Source: Chryseobacterium sp. ZHDP1 (GTDB taxonomy: Bacteria > Bacteroidota > Bacteroidia > Flavobacteriales > Weeksellaceae). Taken from it: DNA of 64,000 nt. Of the stretch, positions 1 through 9,373 are shown one piece after another. The stretch spans positions 4,402,001 through 4,466,000 of the forward strand of contig NZ_CP075682.1 in the NCBI RefSeq assembly GCF_018603435.1, written 5' to 3'. Numbering within the stretch: the first letter of the stretch is position 1; the number at the start of each line of letters is the position of its first letter. The translations under genes were made by a program, and so were the position numbers. Below the pieces are notes generated by a model, which had not been told where the DNA came from, did no database searches, and saw nothing but the letters and a program-made list of their open reading frames with translations.

Positions 1-584
1 CCGGAGTGAATCCAAAGTCAAATACGGAAACATATGTTGCGATGAAGTTTTACATTGACAATGAACGCTGGCGCGGGGTACCGTTCTATATGCGGACGGG
101 TAAGCGCATGCAGGAAAAAAAATCTTCCATCGTGATCAGTTTCAAAGACGTCCCGTGCACGACATTTCGAGATGATCTGAATATGCTGTTCCCCAATAAA
201 CTGGTGATCAATATCCAGCCAGAAATGGACGTCAGGCTGTCGTTCATGACCAAAAAACCAGGTCTGGACATGAAGCTGAAACCGGCTGAAATGGTATTCG
301 ACTATTTTGAATGTTCATCGGAAACTCCTGAAGCTTATGAAACCTTACTCCTGGATGCTCTTGACGGGGATTCTACTCTTTTTATGCGTTCGGATCAGGT
401 GGAGGAGGCCTGGGATGTTATCTCCAATATTCAGACCGCCTGGGAAAGCGGAAATTCGCCAAAGATGGACACGTATGCTGCTGGAAGTGCGGGGCCTGCA
501 GCTGCGGATGATTTATTGAAGAGACAGGGGCATCACTGGTTATCTACTTCTGCCGAAAAATTTAAAAAGGAACAAGATGCTTAA
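1..584 (+). CDS. zwf: Glucose-6-phosphate 1-dehydrogenase, C-terminal part
   Basis: This is the 3' part of glucose-6-phosphate dehydrogenase, the NADP-dependent first step of the oxidative pentose phosphate pathway. The frame is open from the first base of the window, so the gene starts upstream. The visible part begins GVNPKSNTETYVAMKFYIDN and continues with WRGVPFYMRTGKRM, which are conserved C-terminal-domain blocks that include sugar-phosphate-binding residues. About 193 residues are visible, of roughly 500 in the family. The stop overlaps the start of pgl by 8 bp, indicating one operon with translational coupling. Identification is firm from motifs and from the partner gene. Confidence 0.96.
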   Translation, partial: GVNPKSNTETYVAMKFYIDNERWRGVPFYMRTGKRMQEKKSSIVISFKDVPCTTFRDDLNMLFPNKLVINIQPEMDVRLSFMTKKPGLDMKLKPAEMVFDYFECSSETPEAYETLLLDALDGDSTLFMRSDQVEEAWDVISNIQTAWESGNSPKMDTYAAGSAGPAAADDLLKRQGHHWLSTSAEKFKKEQDA

Positions 585-1305
585 TATATTTGCGACCACA
601 GAAGAAATTTTCAAAGAAGCTGCAGCGGTTTTTATCAGTTCTGCAAATGAAGCGATTATGCAGAAAGGATATTTTGCCGTTGCACTGACGGGCGGATCTT
701 CACCGGAAGGCCTGTATAGGTTACTATCGGAAGATCAGTATAAAAACCAGATCGACTGGACCAAAGTACTGATCTTCTGGGGAGATGAAAGGTGGGTGCC
801 ACTTGACAATGACCTGAGCAATGCCAGGATGTCCTATGAGCAGCTCTTGGACAGAGTGCCTGTTCGGCCGGTCAATGTCTTTCCCATGTACCGGGACGGT
901 ATAACAGCAGAGGATTTCGCTGCTGTATATAATGTATTATTAAAAGAAATGCTGGGAAGTGATGGCAGAATGGATCTCATCCTTCTTGGAATGGGACAAG
1001 ATGGGCATACTGCCTCGTTGTTTCCGGGAACCGTGGCGCTGGATGAAACAGAAAATTGGGTCACTGCGTATTATCTGGAACAGCAGCAGATGTACAGGAT
1101 TACACTGACGGCCCCTTTTCTTAACAGGGCACGAAAACTGCTCGTGATCGCTTTTGGAAAAACGAAGGCAGAAGCTCTCAAAGAGGTTATCGAGGGGCCT
1201 TATAACCCCAGAATATACCCGGCACAATTGCTTGCGCCATCTCAGGGAGAATTATTATTTTTGGTAGACAAAAAAGCAGCAAAATATTTGCACAGCAATA
1301 TTTAA
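577..1305 (+). CDS. pgl: 6-phosphogluconolactonase
   Basis: This 242-residue enzyme hydrolyses 6-phosphogluconolactone, the product of Zwf. It shows the N-terminal LTGGSSPEGLYRLL phosphate-binding loop near residue 38, the WVPLDNDLSNARMSYEQLL block, and GMGQDGHTASLFPGT near residue 137. These are the standard conserved blocks of the DevB/SOL family. Its ATG lies inside the last codons of zwf (8 bp overlap), so the two are translated together. Length is normal for the family. A gnd gene is often nearby but would lie outside the window. Confidence 0.95.
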   Translation: MLNIFATTEEIFKEAAAVFISSANEAIMQKGYFAVALTGGSSPEGLYRLLSEDQYKNQIDWTKVLIFWGDERWVPLDNDLSNARMSYEQLLDRVPVRPVNVFPMYRDGITAEDFAAVYNVLLKEMLGSDGRMDLILLGMGQDGHTASLFPGTVALDETENWVTAYYLEQQQMYRITLTAPFLNRARKLLVIAFGKTKAEALKEVIEGPYNPRIYPAQLLAPSQGELLFLVDKKAAKYLHSNI

Positions 1306-1319
1306 TATAAAAAATAAAT

Positions 1320-2195
1320 ATGATCACACATCATCTGAAAGATATTCAGCATAATTCTGAAAGGGCAATCACGCCCTTTCATATTTTTGAATTGGACAGG
1401 AATGCACTGGAGGAATATAGGGAACCGCATACAAAAGACCATTTTTGTCTATTATTTGTTAAAAAAGGCAAAATGAAAATGCAGGTGGAGGACCGCCGGT
1501 ACGATGTGACCGAAAATAACATCTGTGTTATATTTCCTGGACAGCTATCATCAAAAGAACAGATCAGCAGTAACTTTGAGGGCAAGATGATCCTGTTTGA
1601 TGAAGTGCTGTTCTGTTCGGATATCCTTAAAAATGAGCTGAGTATTTACAATCACAACATTTCTGTCAAACTCAATCATATTGAACTGCCCGTAGCGGAG
1701 ACCAAGGAAGTAGAGTTGCTGTTGGATCAGATAGAAAAATTATACCATGATCTGACATCGGTAAAGAAAGAACAGGCACGGTTTTACATCAAGATAACGT
1801 TACTTAAACTGGTCGAGTTTGTCCACACAAAGTGGGACAAGAATAAGCTGACCAATGAAAATACGAAACTCTATGGGAAATTTTTAGAATTACTGGAGCG
1901 GCATTACAAGACAGAGCGTACAGTAAGCTGGTATGCGGAAAAATTGCTGATTTCACCAAAAAAATTAAATGAGATCACCAAGAAAACCGCAGGACTTACC
2001 TCGATCGAAACCATCCACGCAAGGATCATGAATGAGATCAAGCAATTGTTGCTGCTCTCCAGCTATTCCCATAAGGAAATTGCTTTCGAACTTGGCTTCA
2101 ACTCACCTGCTGCACTCAACAAGTTTGTTAAGGCTAAGCTTGATGAAACACCGACGGACCTGCAGCAGCAATTGGCGCAAATGTATAAGACATAG
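1320..2195 (+). CDS. AraC-family transcriptional regulator
   Basis: This 291-residue protein has an N-terminal cupin-like sensor half, with blocks such as CLLFVKKGKMKMQVEDR and NNICVIFPGQL. A C-terminal AraC-type double helix-turn-helix spans about residues 190-288 (WYAEKLLISPKKLNEITKK, then HKEIAFELGFNSPAALNKFV). It begins 14 bp after pgl and precedes pgi by 63 bp on the same strand, so it may be co-transcribed with the sugar-phosphate genes. The ligand is unknown; control of neighbouring genes is an inference from position. Confidence 0.88.
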   Translation: MITHHLKDIQHNSERAITPFHIFELDRNALEEYREPHTKDHFCLLFVKKGKMKMQVEDRRYDVTENNICVIFPGQLSSKEQISSNFEGKMILFDEVLFCSDILKNELSIYNHNISVKLNHIELPVAETKEVELLLDQIEKLYHDLTSVKKEQARFYIKITLLKLVEFVHTKWDKNKLTNENTKLYGKFLELLERHYKTERTVSWYAEKLLISPKKLNEITKKTAGLTSIETIHARIMNEIKQLLLLSSYSHKEIAFELGFNSPAALNKFVKAKLDETPTDLQQQLAQMYKT

Positions 2196-2258
2196 GTATA
2201 AGTTGGTTGCGTGACCGCCGGAGAATTGAGCTAGGTTTGTAACATAAATCTTAAACAT

Positions 2259-3905
2259 ATGTTACCAACGGTTAATTTAAAAAATACAGAGGCTTTTCAG
2301 AAGCTTACGGCACATTTCCAGATAATAGAAGATGTGCAGATCCGCAATTTATTTATAGAAGATCCCCATCGGTTCTCCACGTTTTCAGTGCAATGGGGTG
2401 ATATACTGTTTGACTATTCAAAAAACAGAATTACAGAAGAGACGCTGAACCTTTTGCTGGATCTGGCAAAAGAGGTGAAACTAGACCAGGCGATTGATAA
2501 AATGTTCGCTGGAGATAAGATCAATGCAACGGAGGGCAGGCCTGTTCTGCATACAGCACTGCGCCAGCCAAAAAATGCGGTAGTTACTGTTGATGGAGTG
2601 AATATCATACCCCAGGTTCATGAAGTACTGGGCCAGATGAAAAATTTCACACAGGAAGTACTTTCGGGAAGCTGGACCGGATATACGGGAAAGTCGATAA
2701 CTGATGTTGTCAATATTGGGATCGGTGGGTCAGATCTCGGCCCCGTCATGGTAACGGAGGCTTTAAAAGCATATAAAACGCCTCTGAATCTACATTTTGT
2801 ATCGAATGTCGATGGTACGCACATTTCTGAGGTCTTTAAGTATGTGAATCCTGAAACCACACTTTTTCTTATTGCTTCCAAAACATTTACCACCCAGGAA
2901 ACCATGGCCAATGCCCATAGTGCGCGTTCTTGGCTACTTGAGGCCGGAGCTGAAATAAAAGATATCGAAAAACATTTTGTTGCGCTGAGTACGAATGAAG
3001 CTGAGGTGGAAAGGTTCGGAATCAATACGCGCAATATGTTTGTGTTCTGGGACTGGGTAGGGGGAAGATATTCATTATGGTCCTCAATAGGACTGTCTAT
3101 CAGTCTTGGAATAGGATATGATAATTTCCAGGCGTTATTGGAGGGTGCCCATGAGGCCGACGAGCATTTTCAGCATATTCCCTTTGAAAAGAATATTCCC
3201 GTAATCATGGCTCTTTTGGGGATCTGGTATATCAATTTTTATGGTGCTGAGACCTTGGGTATTTTTTCGTATGACCAATACCTGCACCGTTTTGCTGCCT
3301 ATTTTCAACAGGGGGATATGGAGAGCAATGGTAAATATATCGACCGTAACGGTCATATTGTTGATTATCAGACAGGACCTATAGTCTGGGGCGAACCTGG
3401 CACCAATGGACAGCATGCGTTTTATCAGTTACTTCATCAGGGGACGAAGCTGATACCTTCGGATTTCATCGCGCCGGCTCAGAGTTTAAATCCACTGGGA
3501 GAACATCATAAAATACTATTGTCCAATTTTTTTGCTCAGACCGAAGCACTGATGAACGGAAAATCAGCGGAGGAAGTGATAACCGAATTGCAGGGATCAG
3601 GAAAATCGGCTGATGAAATCGAGCAGCAGCGTAAATACAAGGTATTTCAGGGAAACCGTCCGACAAATTCATTTTTGCTGAAAAAGATAACGCCAAAATC
3701 ATTGGGTAAACTGATCGCTCTTTATGAACATAAAATTTTTGTGCAAGGGGTCATCTGGAACATTTTCAGCTTTGATCAATGGGGCGTAGAACTTGGTAAA
3801 CAATTAGCTAATGCTATCTTACCTGAACTTCAGGAGGATCACCAGGTTCAGGGCCACGACTCATCTACCAATGGGTTGATCAATCAATATAAGTCCTGGC
3901 GCTGA
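2259..3905 (+). CDS. pgi: Glucose-6-phosphate isomerase
   Basis: This enzyme interconverts glucose 6-phosphate and fructose 6-phosphate in the cytoplasm. The 548 residues match the long bacterial/eukaryotic PGI class. Visible signatures are VNIGIGGSDLGPVMVTEAL (around residue 150), SKTFTTQETMANA, GGRYSLWSSIGLS, and EPGTNGQHAFYQLLHQGTK containing catalytic Glu and His. The C-terminal block with GVIWNIFSFDQWGVELGK is also present. It follows zwf-pgl and the AraC gene on the same strand and is closed by a strong hairpin terminator 20 bp after its stop. Confidence 0.97.
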   Translation: MLPTVNLKNTEAFQKLTAHFQIIEDVQIRNLFIEDPHRFSTFSVQWGDILFDYSKNRITEETLNLLLDLAKEVKLDQAIDKMFAGDKINATEGRPVLHTALRQPKNAVVTVDGVNIIPQVHEVLGQMKNFTQEVLSGSWTGYTGKSITDVVNIGIGGSDLGPVMVTEALKAYKTPLNLHFVSNVDGTHISEVFKYVNPETTLFLIASKTFTTQETMANAHSARSWLLEAGAEIKDIEKHFVALSTNEAEVERFGINTRNMFVFWDWVGGRYSLWSSIGLSISLGIGYDNFQALLEGAHEADEHFQHIPFEKNIPVIMALLGIWYINFYGAETLGIFSYDQYLHRFAAYFQQGDMESNGKYIDRNGHIVDYQTGPIVWGEPGTNGQHAFYQLLHQGTKLIPSDFIAPAQSLNPLGEHHKILLSNFFAQTEALMNGKSAEEVITELQGSGKSADEIEQQRKYKVFQGNRPTNSFLLKKITPKSLGKLIALYEHKIFVQGVIWNIFSFDQWGVELGKQLANAILPELQEDHQVQGHDSSTNGLINQYKSWR

Positions 3906-3925
3906 TTCAGGATAGGTTTTACTCC

Positions 3926-3968
3926 AAGTATAAAAAGCAGAAGTTTATTACTTCTGCTTTTTATACTT
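3926..3968 (+). terminator. Intrinsic terminator after pgi
   Basis: A perfect 18-bp stem (3926-3943 with 3951-3968) carries a 7-nt loop, and the downstream arm contains a T-rich run. It ends the zwf-pgl-araC-pgi transcript. The rest of the gap to 4196 is AT-rich with no coding signal. Confidence 0.9.
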
Positions 3969-4165
3969 AATACAGTACCAAATATGCTGTATGTCAGTGA
4001 TTAAATGTATAACTATGAATGTTGTGTTCCGTATGAAGTATTTGATTTTCAATAGTATAATGGTAGTTGTCTGCCTTTTTGTTTTAATTTCAGTTGTTTA
4101 TTCATAAGGGAGCAAATGTATATCATATAATATTCAATGTATAACATCAGCCTCTGTCATTGCAG

Positions 4166-4173
4166 TAATTTTG
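4166..4173 (+). promoter_or_regulatory. Candidate Bacteroidetes -7 element
   Basis: TAATTTTG matches the TAnnTTTG -7 consensus of Bacteroidetes sigma-A promoters and lies 23 bp before the ATG of the alcohol dehydrogenase gene. No clear TTG -33 element is seen at the usual distance, so the call is tentative. Confidence 0.4.
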
Positions 4174-4196
4174 TATAAGAAATTTAAAATAAAAAT

Positions 4197-5348
4197 ATGA
4201 GCAAGTTATTTGTTGCCAGCGAAGTATTTCACGGAGCTGGAAGTTTATCAGAATTAAAGAACCTTTCAGGAAAGAAAGCGATCATTGTAACTGGTGGACA
4301 ATCAATGAAAAGAAGTGGGACCTTAGATAGAGCACTTTCCTATTTAAACGAAGCAGGACTTGAAACTGCTGTTTTTGACGGTGTTGAAGAAGATCCGTCT
4401 TCGGAAACAAGTCTTAAGGGAGCTGCAGTGATGCGTGATTTTGAACCGGACTGGATTGTTGGTCTTGGGGGCTGTTCTGCAATCGATGCGGCAAAAATGA
4501 TGTGGGTCTTCTATGAATATCCCGATGCCGATTTTGAGGCAATGACAAAACCTTTCACTGTTCCGACATTACGCCAGAAGGCTAAATTTGTAGCGATTCC
4601 TTCTACAAGTGGTACAGGAACAGAAACAACAGGTCTGGCGGTTATCACTGATAGAGAAAAAGGGGTGAAGTATCCGATCGTTTCTTACGAGTTAACTCCG
4701 GATATTGCAATTGTAGATGGAGAAATATGTGCTTCAATGCCGGCTCACATCACATCAAATACGGGTCTGGATGCTTTGACACATTGTGTGGAAGCCTATG
4801 TGTCGAATATTGAAGACAACTATGCAGATGTACTGGCAAAAGGAGGTCTGGAAATTGTTTTTCAGAATCTGGAAGAAGCGGTGAATAATCCGGGCAATAT
4901 CAAGGCCCGTCAAAACATGCACGATGCTTCATTTATGGGAGGTTTAGCTTTTAATAATGCGTGGTTGGGTATTGTACACTCATTATCGCATCAAGTTGGC
5001 GCCCTTTATGGTATTCCCCATGGTGCAGCCAACGCGATATTCCTTCCAAATGTGATCCGTTACAATCAGACAGCAACAAGCAGATACCCTGATCTGGCCA
5101 AAATTGTTGGCAGGACATCAGCAGAGGAGCTGGCTCAGGAAATAGAGAAACTTAGAGCGTCTGTCAATAACATAGGTTCACTGAAAGCATTCGGTATTTC
5201 CCGTGAAGACTGGGAGAAAAATCTGGATTTCATCAGCAAAAATGCTTTAGAAGATCCATGTACAGGTTTCAATCCGCGTAAACCGACTTTACAGGACTTA
5301 AAAGATCTTTACAATGCTTCTTTTGAAGGCGATATCTATCAGAATTAA
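4197..5348 (+). CDS. Iron-containing (group III) alcohol dehydrogenase
   Basis: This is an NAD(P)-dependent, metal-activated alcohol dehydrogenase of 383 residues. The N-terminal nucleotide-binding half includes IIVTGGQSMKRSG and the GLGGCSAIDAAKMMW block. The C-terminal helical half carries metal-binding His residues in GLDALTHCVEAYVS and HSLSHQVGALYGIPHGAANA. PSTSGTGTETT is the typical central motif. It stands alone between two terminators. Substrate cannot be read from sequence; relatives act on butanol, 1,3-propanediol, lactaldehyde or other small alcohols. Confidence 0.93.
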   Translation: MSKLFVASEVFHGAGSLSELKNLSGKKAIIVTGGQSMKRSGTLDRALSYLNEAGLETAVFDGVEEDPSSETSLKGAAVMRDFEPDWIVGLGGCSAIDAAKMMWVFYEYPDADFEAMTKPFTVPTLRQKAKFVAIPSTSGTGTETTGLAVITDREKGVKYPIVSYELTPDIAIVDGEICASMPAHITSNTGLDALTHCVEAYVSNIEDNYADVLAKGGLEIVFQNLEEAVNNPGNIKARQNMHDASFMGGLAFNNAWLGIVHSLSHQVGALYGIPHGAANAIFLPNVIRYNQTATSRYPDLAKIVGRTSAEELAQEIEKLRASVNNIGSLKAFGISREDWEKNLDFISKNALEDPCTGFNPRKPTLQDLKDLYNASFEGDIYQN

Positions 5349-5362
5349 ACAAGTTTGATAAA

Positions 5363-5401
5363 GAAAGTGGTTTACCCTTTAATTTAGGGTGGATCACTTT
5401 C
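5363..5401 (+). terminator. Terminator after alcohol dehydrogenase gene
   Basis: A 15-bp stem with several G-U pairs (5363-5377 with 5387-5401) encloses a 9-nt loop and starts 15 bp after the stop codon. It is likely an intrinsic terminator, although the T-run is weak. Confidence 0.6.
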
Positions 5402-5496
5402 CTCCGTTTGGTATTTTGGAGCTATATTTATTTAATTGGAATCGGAAATTCTTATTTTGAATTGTATAGTAATAATAATGTTAAATAGAAAGTCCC

Positions 5497-6390
5497 ATGA
5501 TTATAAACCGCAGAGTTCCATTTAAATTTCTATTAAATGAAATTAAGGTACAATTGTTTACAGTTGCCCTTCTGGGGGTTACTTTTGGTCTATTACCATA
5601 TTATTTACCAGATTATGCGCCGGATATTTCCATTCAGATAGCGACAACTTTGGGTATTGCGATCTCGATTCTGTTATCGTATAAAATCAACCAGTCCTAT
5701 AACCGGTGGTGGGAAGCCCGTACCATTTGGGGAGCAATCGTAAATGACAGCCGTTCTCTGATCCTGCAGCTCCAGCTTTATGTGAAAACTGAAAACCTAG
5801 ATGTGGCTAAAATTTCAAATTATCAGATTGGCTGGTGCAGAGCCTTAGAAAGATCATTGAGGCGGCAGGATATTTGGTCTGTTCTGGAAGATTTGCTCAA
5901 CGAAGAGGAAATTAAAAAGCTCCGAGAACATTCGAATGTTCCCCTTGCGATCAGTCAATTACAGAATGGATGCTTGAAAAAACTTTATGATGAGAACCTG
6001 CTGAATGAATTTGCTCTGCTTCAGATAGAAAAAACATTAAATGATCTGGTAGCATCTATGGGGAGGGCAGAGCGGATTAAGAATACCGTTTTTCCCCCCA
6101 CATTTGGACAGATATTGCATGCCGCCATCTATTTGTTTGCCGTTTTTCTGAGTCTGTCATCCTCGTTCCACTTAAACATTGTGCTGCAGGTTGTCATTCT
6201 TATTTCGGTTTCGATGATGTTTTTTTTCTTGGAAATGCTAGCGCATAGGCTTCAGGATCCTTTCAGCAACAGCCCTACGGATACGCCTATGACCGCACTT
6301 TCACGAACGATAGAGATCAATATCCGTCAACTATTAAATGAGAAGGAAATCCCAGATCCGATTGAGCCACAGGGATTTTATCTTATGTAA
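5497..6390 (+). CDS. Bestrophin-like ion channel membrane protein
   Basis: This 297-residue membrane protein belongs to the bestrophin/UPF0187 family of pentameric chloride- or cation-conducting channels. Residues 1-70 contain an N-terminal RVPFKFLLNEIK segment and two membrane helices. The family-typical SYKINQSYNRWWEARTIWG block lies around residue 65, and a C-terminal helix pair spans about residues 205-250. LQDPFSNSPTDTPMTALSRT near residue 257 fits the conserved acidic segment before the C-terminal tail. It lies 18 bp before the uvrA2 gene on the same strand, so the two are probably co-transcribed. Confidence 0.9.
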   Translation: MIINRRVPFKFLLNEIKVQLFTVALLGVTFGLLPYYLPDYAPDISIQIATTLGIAISILLSYKINQSYNRWWEARTIWGAIVNDSRSLILQLQLYVKTENLDVAKISNYQIGWCRALERSLRRQDIWSVLEDLLNEEEIKKLREHSNVPLAISQLQNGCLKKLYDENLLNEFALLQIEKTLNDLVASMGRAERIKNTVFPPTFGQILHAAIYLFAVFLSLSSSFHLNIVLQVVILISVSMMFFFLEMLAHRLQDPFSNSPTDTPMTALSRTIEINIRQLLNEKEIPDPIEPQGFYLM

Positions 6391-6407
6391 CCTTAAAGCA
6401 TTATTTT

Positions 6408-8972
6408 ATGAAAATTTTTGGTAAAAATACAGAAGGCTCTAATAAGAGAGGCCTTTCAGATCAAAGTCCAAGCGAACAGAATTTCGAGGGTTTTGTACGT
6501 GTCAGGGGAGCCAAGGAACACAATCTAAAAGATGTTGATGTCGATATTCCGAGAAATAAACTTGTCGTGTTTACGGGGATATCGGGTTCGGGTAAATCTT
6601 CTCTTGCATTTGGTACGATCTATGCGGAAGCACAGCGAAGATATCTGGAATCAGTATCACCCTATGCAAGACGTTTATTTAATCAAATGAATGTTCCGGA
6701 AGTCAGTGCCATTCATGGACTGCCCCCGGCTGTTGCCCTGCAACAGAGCAGGGGAGGAACTACCGTCCGCTCTACAGTGGGAAGTGTAACGACTATCTCC
6801 AATTTATTGAGGATGTTATATTCCCGGGCAGGGGATTACCCGCCCAAGCAGTCTATCATCTATGCAGAAGGATTTTCTCCAAATACGCCGGAAGGAGCAT
6901 GTCCTGTATGCCATGGTATCGGACGCATCTACGATGTCACAGAAAAATCGATGGTACCGGATGATTCCCTGACAATACGTGAACGGGCTGTAGCTGCCTG
7001 GCCATCGGCTTGGCAAGGGCAAAATCTCCGGGAGATTTTGATGACTTTAGGATTTGATGTCGATAAGCCGTGGAAGGATCTGCCGAAAAAAGACCGGGAC
7101 TGGATACTGTTTACCGATGAAACACCGACAGTACCCGTGTATTCAGGGCTGTCTGCAGCGCAGGTACAGCGGGCGGTGAAAATGAAATTGCCGCCAAGCT
7201 ATATGGGAACTTTTACCGGTGCCAAACGCTATGTTCTGCAAACATTTGCAAATACCAACAGTCAGATGATGAAGAGGCGGGTATCACAGTATATGCTGAA
7301 TACGGAATGTTCGGAATGTCACGGAAAGAGATTAAAAAAAGAATCTTTGGCTGTAAAATTTGAGGGATTCGACATCGCTGATCTATCCAATCAGTCGTTA
7401 TCTCATTTGATGGCCATTTTTACCCCATATGCGGAGGGTAGATTTTTATCTAAAGATAAGGATAAACATCCCGAGAAAGCTATCGTTGCCCAAAATATTG
7501 CGATCGATCTCGTTGCACGGCTAAAAATCATGATTGATCTCGGTCTGGGGTATCTTTCGCTGGAGCGGAGCACGCCAAGTATTTCCCCCGGCGAGTTACA
7601 GCGGTTAAGGCTGGCGACACAGGTACACTCAAATCTGTTTGGCGTAATTTACGTTCTGGATGAACCCTCTGCGGGTCTTCATCCTGCAGATACAGAAGCC
7701 TTGTTGGCTGTTTTGATAAAATTGAAAGATGCAGGCAATTCAATGTTTATTGTAGAGCATGAGGTGGACATTATCCGACATTGTGACTGGGTTGTGGATG
7801 TTGGGCCACAGGCGGGAGCCAATGGCGGGGAAATATTATATAGCGGTCCTCTGGAAGGACTACAATCTGTAGAACGGTCGGTAACCCGTCATTATATTGA
7901 TCCGGTTCCTGTTACCAAAGAGGTTGTCAGGACAGCTGAACACTGGCTGCGTGCGAGCAATGTCACCAGAAATAATATCCAAAACTTGGACGTTTCAATT
8001 CCCTTAGGCGTTCTGACCAGTATTACTGGTACTTCAGGGTCAGGTAAAAGCAGTCTGGTAAGTCAGGCACTGGTAGACCTGATATCGGATTATTTGGGGC
8101 AGGATATGGAGGAAAGCAGTGATGAACAGCCTGAACTATCACAGGAAACCAATATTCAAACTTCAGGCGTTATCACAGCCGGCATGGAACACATCAAACG
8201 ACTGGTACGAGTTGACCAAAAGCCAATCGGCAGAACACCACGTTCAAATCTGGCAACTTATACGGGGTTGTTTGACAGGGTAAGGCAATTATTTGCTGAA
8301 ACTGAGCTAGCCAAAAAAAGGAAGTATGATGTGGGACGTTTTTCTTTTAATGTAGCCAAGGGACGATGTGCACACTGCAAAGGAGAAGGATTTGTTATGG
8401 TAGAACTGTTATTCCTTCCCAGTGTCTATACACCATGTCCGACCTGTAAGGGAACCCGGTATAATGACAAAACACTGGAAGTAAAGTATGACGATAAAAA
8501 TATTGCCGAAGTTTTGGACATGACTGTTGATCAGGCCTGGGATTTTTTCAGCAGCGACAGGTCTTTAAGGCAAAGTCTTGAAGTCCTCAGACAGGTCGGT
8601 TTGGGTTATATACGTCTTGGACAGCCAGCCACAGAATTATCCGGGGGAGAAGCACAGCGTATCAAATTGGCATCGGAACTGCAGCGTACGCAAAAAGGGA
8701 AAACCTTGTACGTTTTGGACGAACCAACGACAGGACTGCATCCGTCTGATGTGGAAAAGTTGATAGGTCAGCTGAACTTTTTGGTTGATGCCGGAAATAC
8801 GGTGATTACGGTTGAACATGATATGCATGTTGTGGCTTCCAGTGACTGGGTTATAGATCTGGGACCCGGTGCGGGTAAAGATGGTGGAAAGATTATTGCT
8901 GAAGGAGCTCCCAGGGATGTAGCTAAGAATAAGCAAAGCAAAACAGCTAAATATTTGGCTGCCTATGTTTAA
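6408..8972 (+). CDS. UvrA2-type ABC excision-repair/resistance ATPase
   Basis: This 854-residue protein has the duplicated UvrA layout. The first Walker A is GISGSGKSSLAFG (near residue 57) with signature SPGELQRLRLATQ, and the second Walker A is GTSGSGKSSL with signature LSGGEAQRIKLASEL. Zinc-module Cys pairs appear in CPVCHG, CSECHG, CAHCKG and CPTCKG. The segment from GLPPAVALQQS to FSPNTPEGACPVC is much shorter than in canonical UvrA (about 940 residues): the UvrB-binding insertion is absent, as in the UvrA2/DrrC group. Such proteins bind damaged DNA or act in tolerance to DNA-binding drugs, but UvrB-dependent excision is unlikely. Confidence 0.92.
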   Translation: MKIFGKNTEGSNKRGLSDQSPSEQNFEGFVRVRGAKEHNLKDVDVDIPRNKLVVFTGISGSGKSSLAFGTIYAEAQRRYLESVSPYARRLFNQMNVPEVSAIHGLPPAVALQQSRGGTTVRSTVGSVTTISNLLRMLYSRAGDYPPKQSIIYAEGFSPNTPEGACPVCHGIGRIYDVTEKSMVPDDSLTIRERAVAAWPSAWQGQNLREILMTLGFDVDKPWKDLPKKDRDWILFTDETPTVPVYSGLSAAQVQRAVKMKLPPSYMGTFTGAKRYVLQTFANTNSQMMKRRVSQYMLNTECSECHGKRLKKESLAVKFEGFDIADLSNQSLSHLMAIFTPYAEGRFLSKDKDKHPEKAIVAQNIAIDLVARLKIMIDLGLGYLSLERSTPSISPGELQRLRLATQVHSNLFGVIYVLDEPSAGLHPADTEALLAVLIKLKDAGNSMFIVEHEVDIIRHCDWVVDVGPQAGANGGEILYSGPLEGLQSVERSVTRHYIDPVPVTKEVVRTAEHWLRASNVTRNNIQNLDVSIPLGVLTSITGTSGSGKSSLVSQALVDLISDYLGQDMEESSDEQPELSQETNIQTSGVITAGMEHIKRLVRVDQKPIGRTPRSNLATYTGLFDRVRQLFAETELAKKRKYDVGRFSFNVAKGRCAHCKGEGFVMVELLFLPSVYTPCPTCKGTRYNDKTLEVKYDDKNIAEVLDMTVDQAWDFFSSDRSLRQSLEVLRQVGLGYIRLGQPATELSGGEAQRIKLASELQRTQKGKTLYVLDEPTTGLHPSDVEKLIGQLNFLVDAGNTVITVEHDMHVVASSDWVIDLGPGAGKDGGKIIAEGAPRDVAKNKQSKTAKYLAAYV

Positions 8973-9025
8973 AAAATGAAAATTAAAGGACGCGAGGTCC
9001 GCTATTAACAAAATAAATATGTCGT

Positions 9026-9280
9026 ATGAATACAGACTTAATTGGACTCATTGCAGGTGTCTTAACTTCATTTGCAATGATGCCCCAATTGATAAAGGTG
9101 ATAAGAACAAGAAATGCGGATGACATTTCAATCTTAACACTTATTGTTTTACTTTCAGGCCTTTCCCTCTGGGTCTGGTATGGAATCATGAAAGCAGATT
9201 GGCAGATCATCTTATCGAATGCCTTTGCCGTTCTGGTTAATTTATCCCTATTGGCTTTCTGTATTATTTCCAGAAAATGA
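9026..9280 (+). CDS. SemiSWEET sugar transporter
   Basis: This 84-residue protein consists of one three-helix SWEET/PQ-loop unit. It has the conserved PQ pair in FAMMPQLIKVIRTRNADDIS in helix 1 and the W-Y-G segment WVWYGIMKADWQIILSN between helices 2 and 3. SemiSWEETs form homodimers that carry sugars across the inner membrane. It starts 53 bp after uvrA2 on the same strand. Length and motifs are typical. A link to the sugar-phosphate genes upstream is possible but not shown. Confidence 0.92.
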   Translation: MNTDLIGLIAGVLTSFAMMPQLIKVIRTRNADDISILTLIVLLSGLSLWVWYGIMKADWQIILSNAFAVLVNLSLLAFCIISRK

Positions 9281-9373
9281 TTTAACAGGTGCAGATCCGA
9301 AATGTATGGCATTCTGCTATCAAATCTGGCGGCTACAAAAATTGAGATTAAGTAAATATATAAAGACTTAAGT

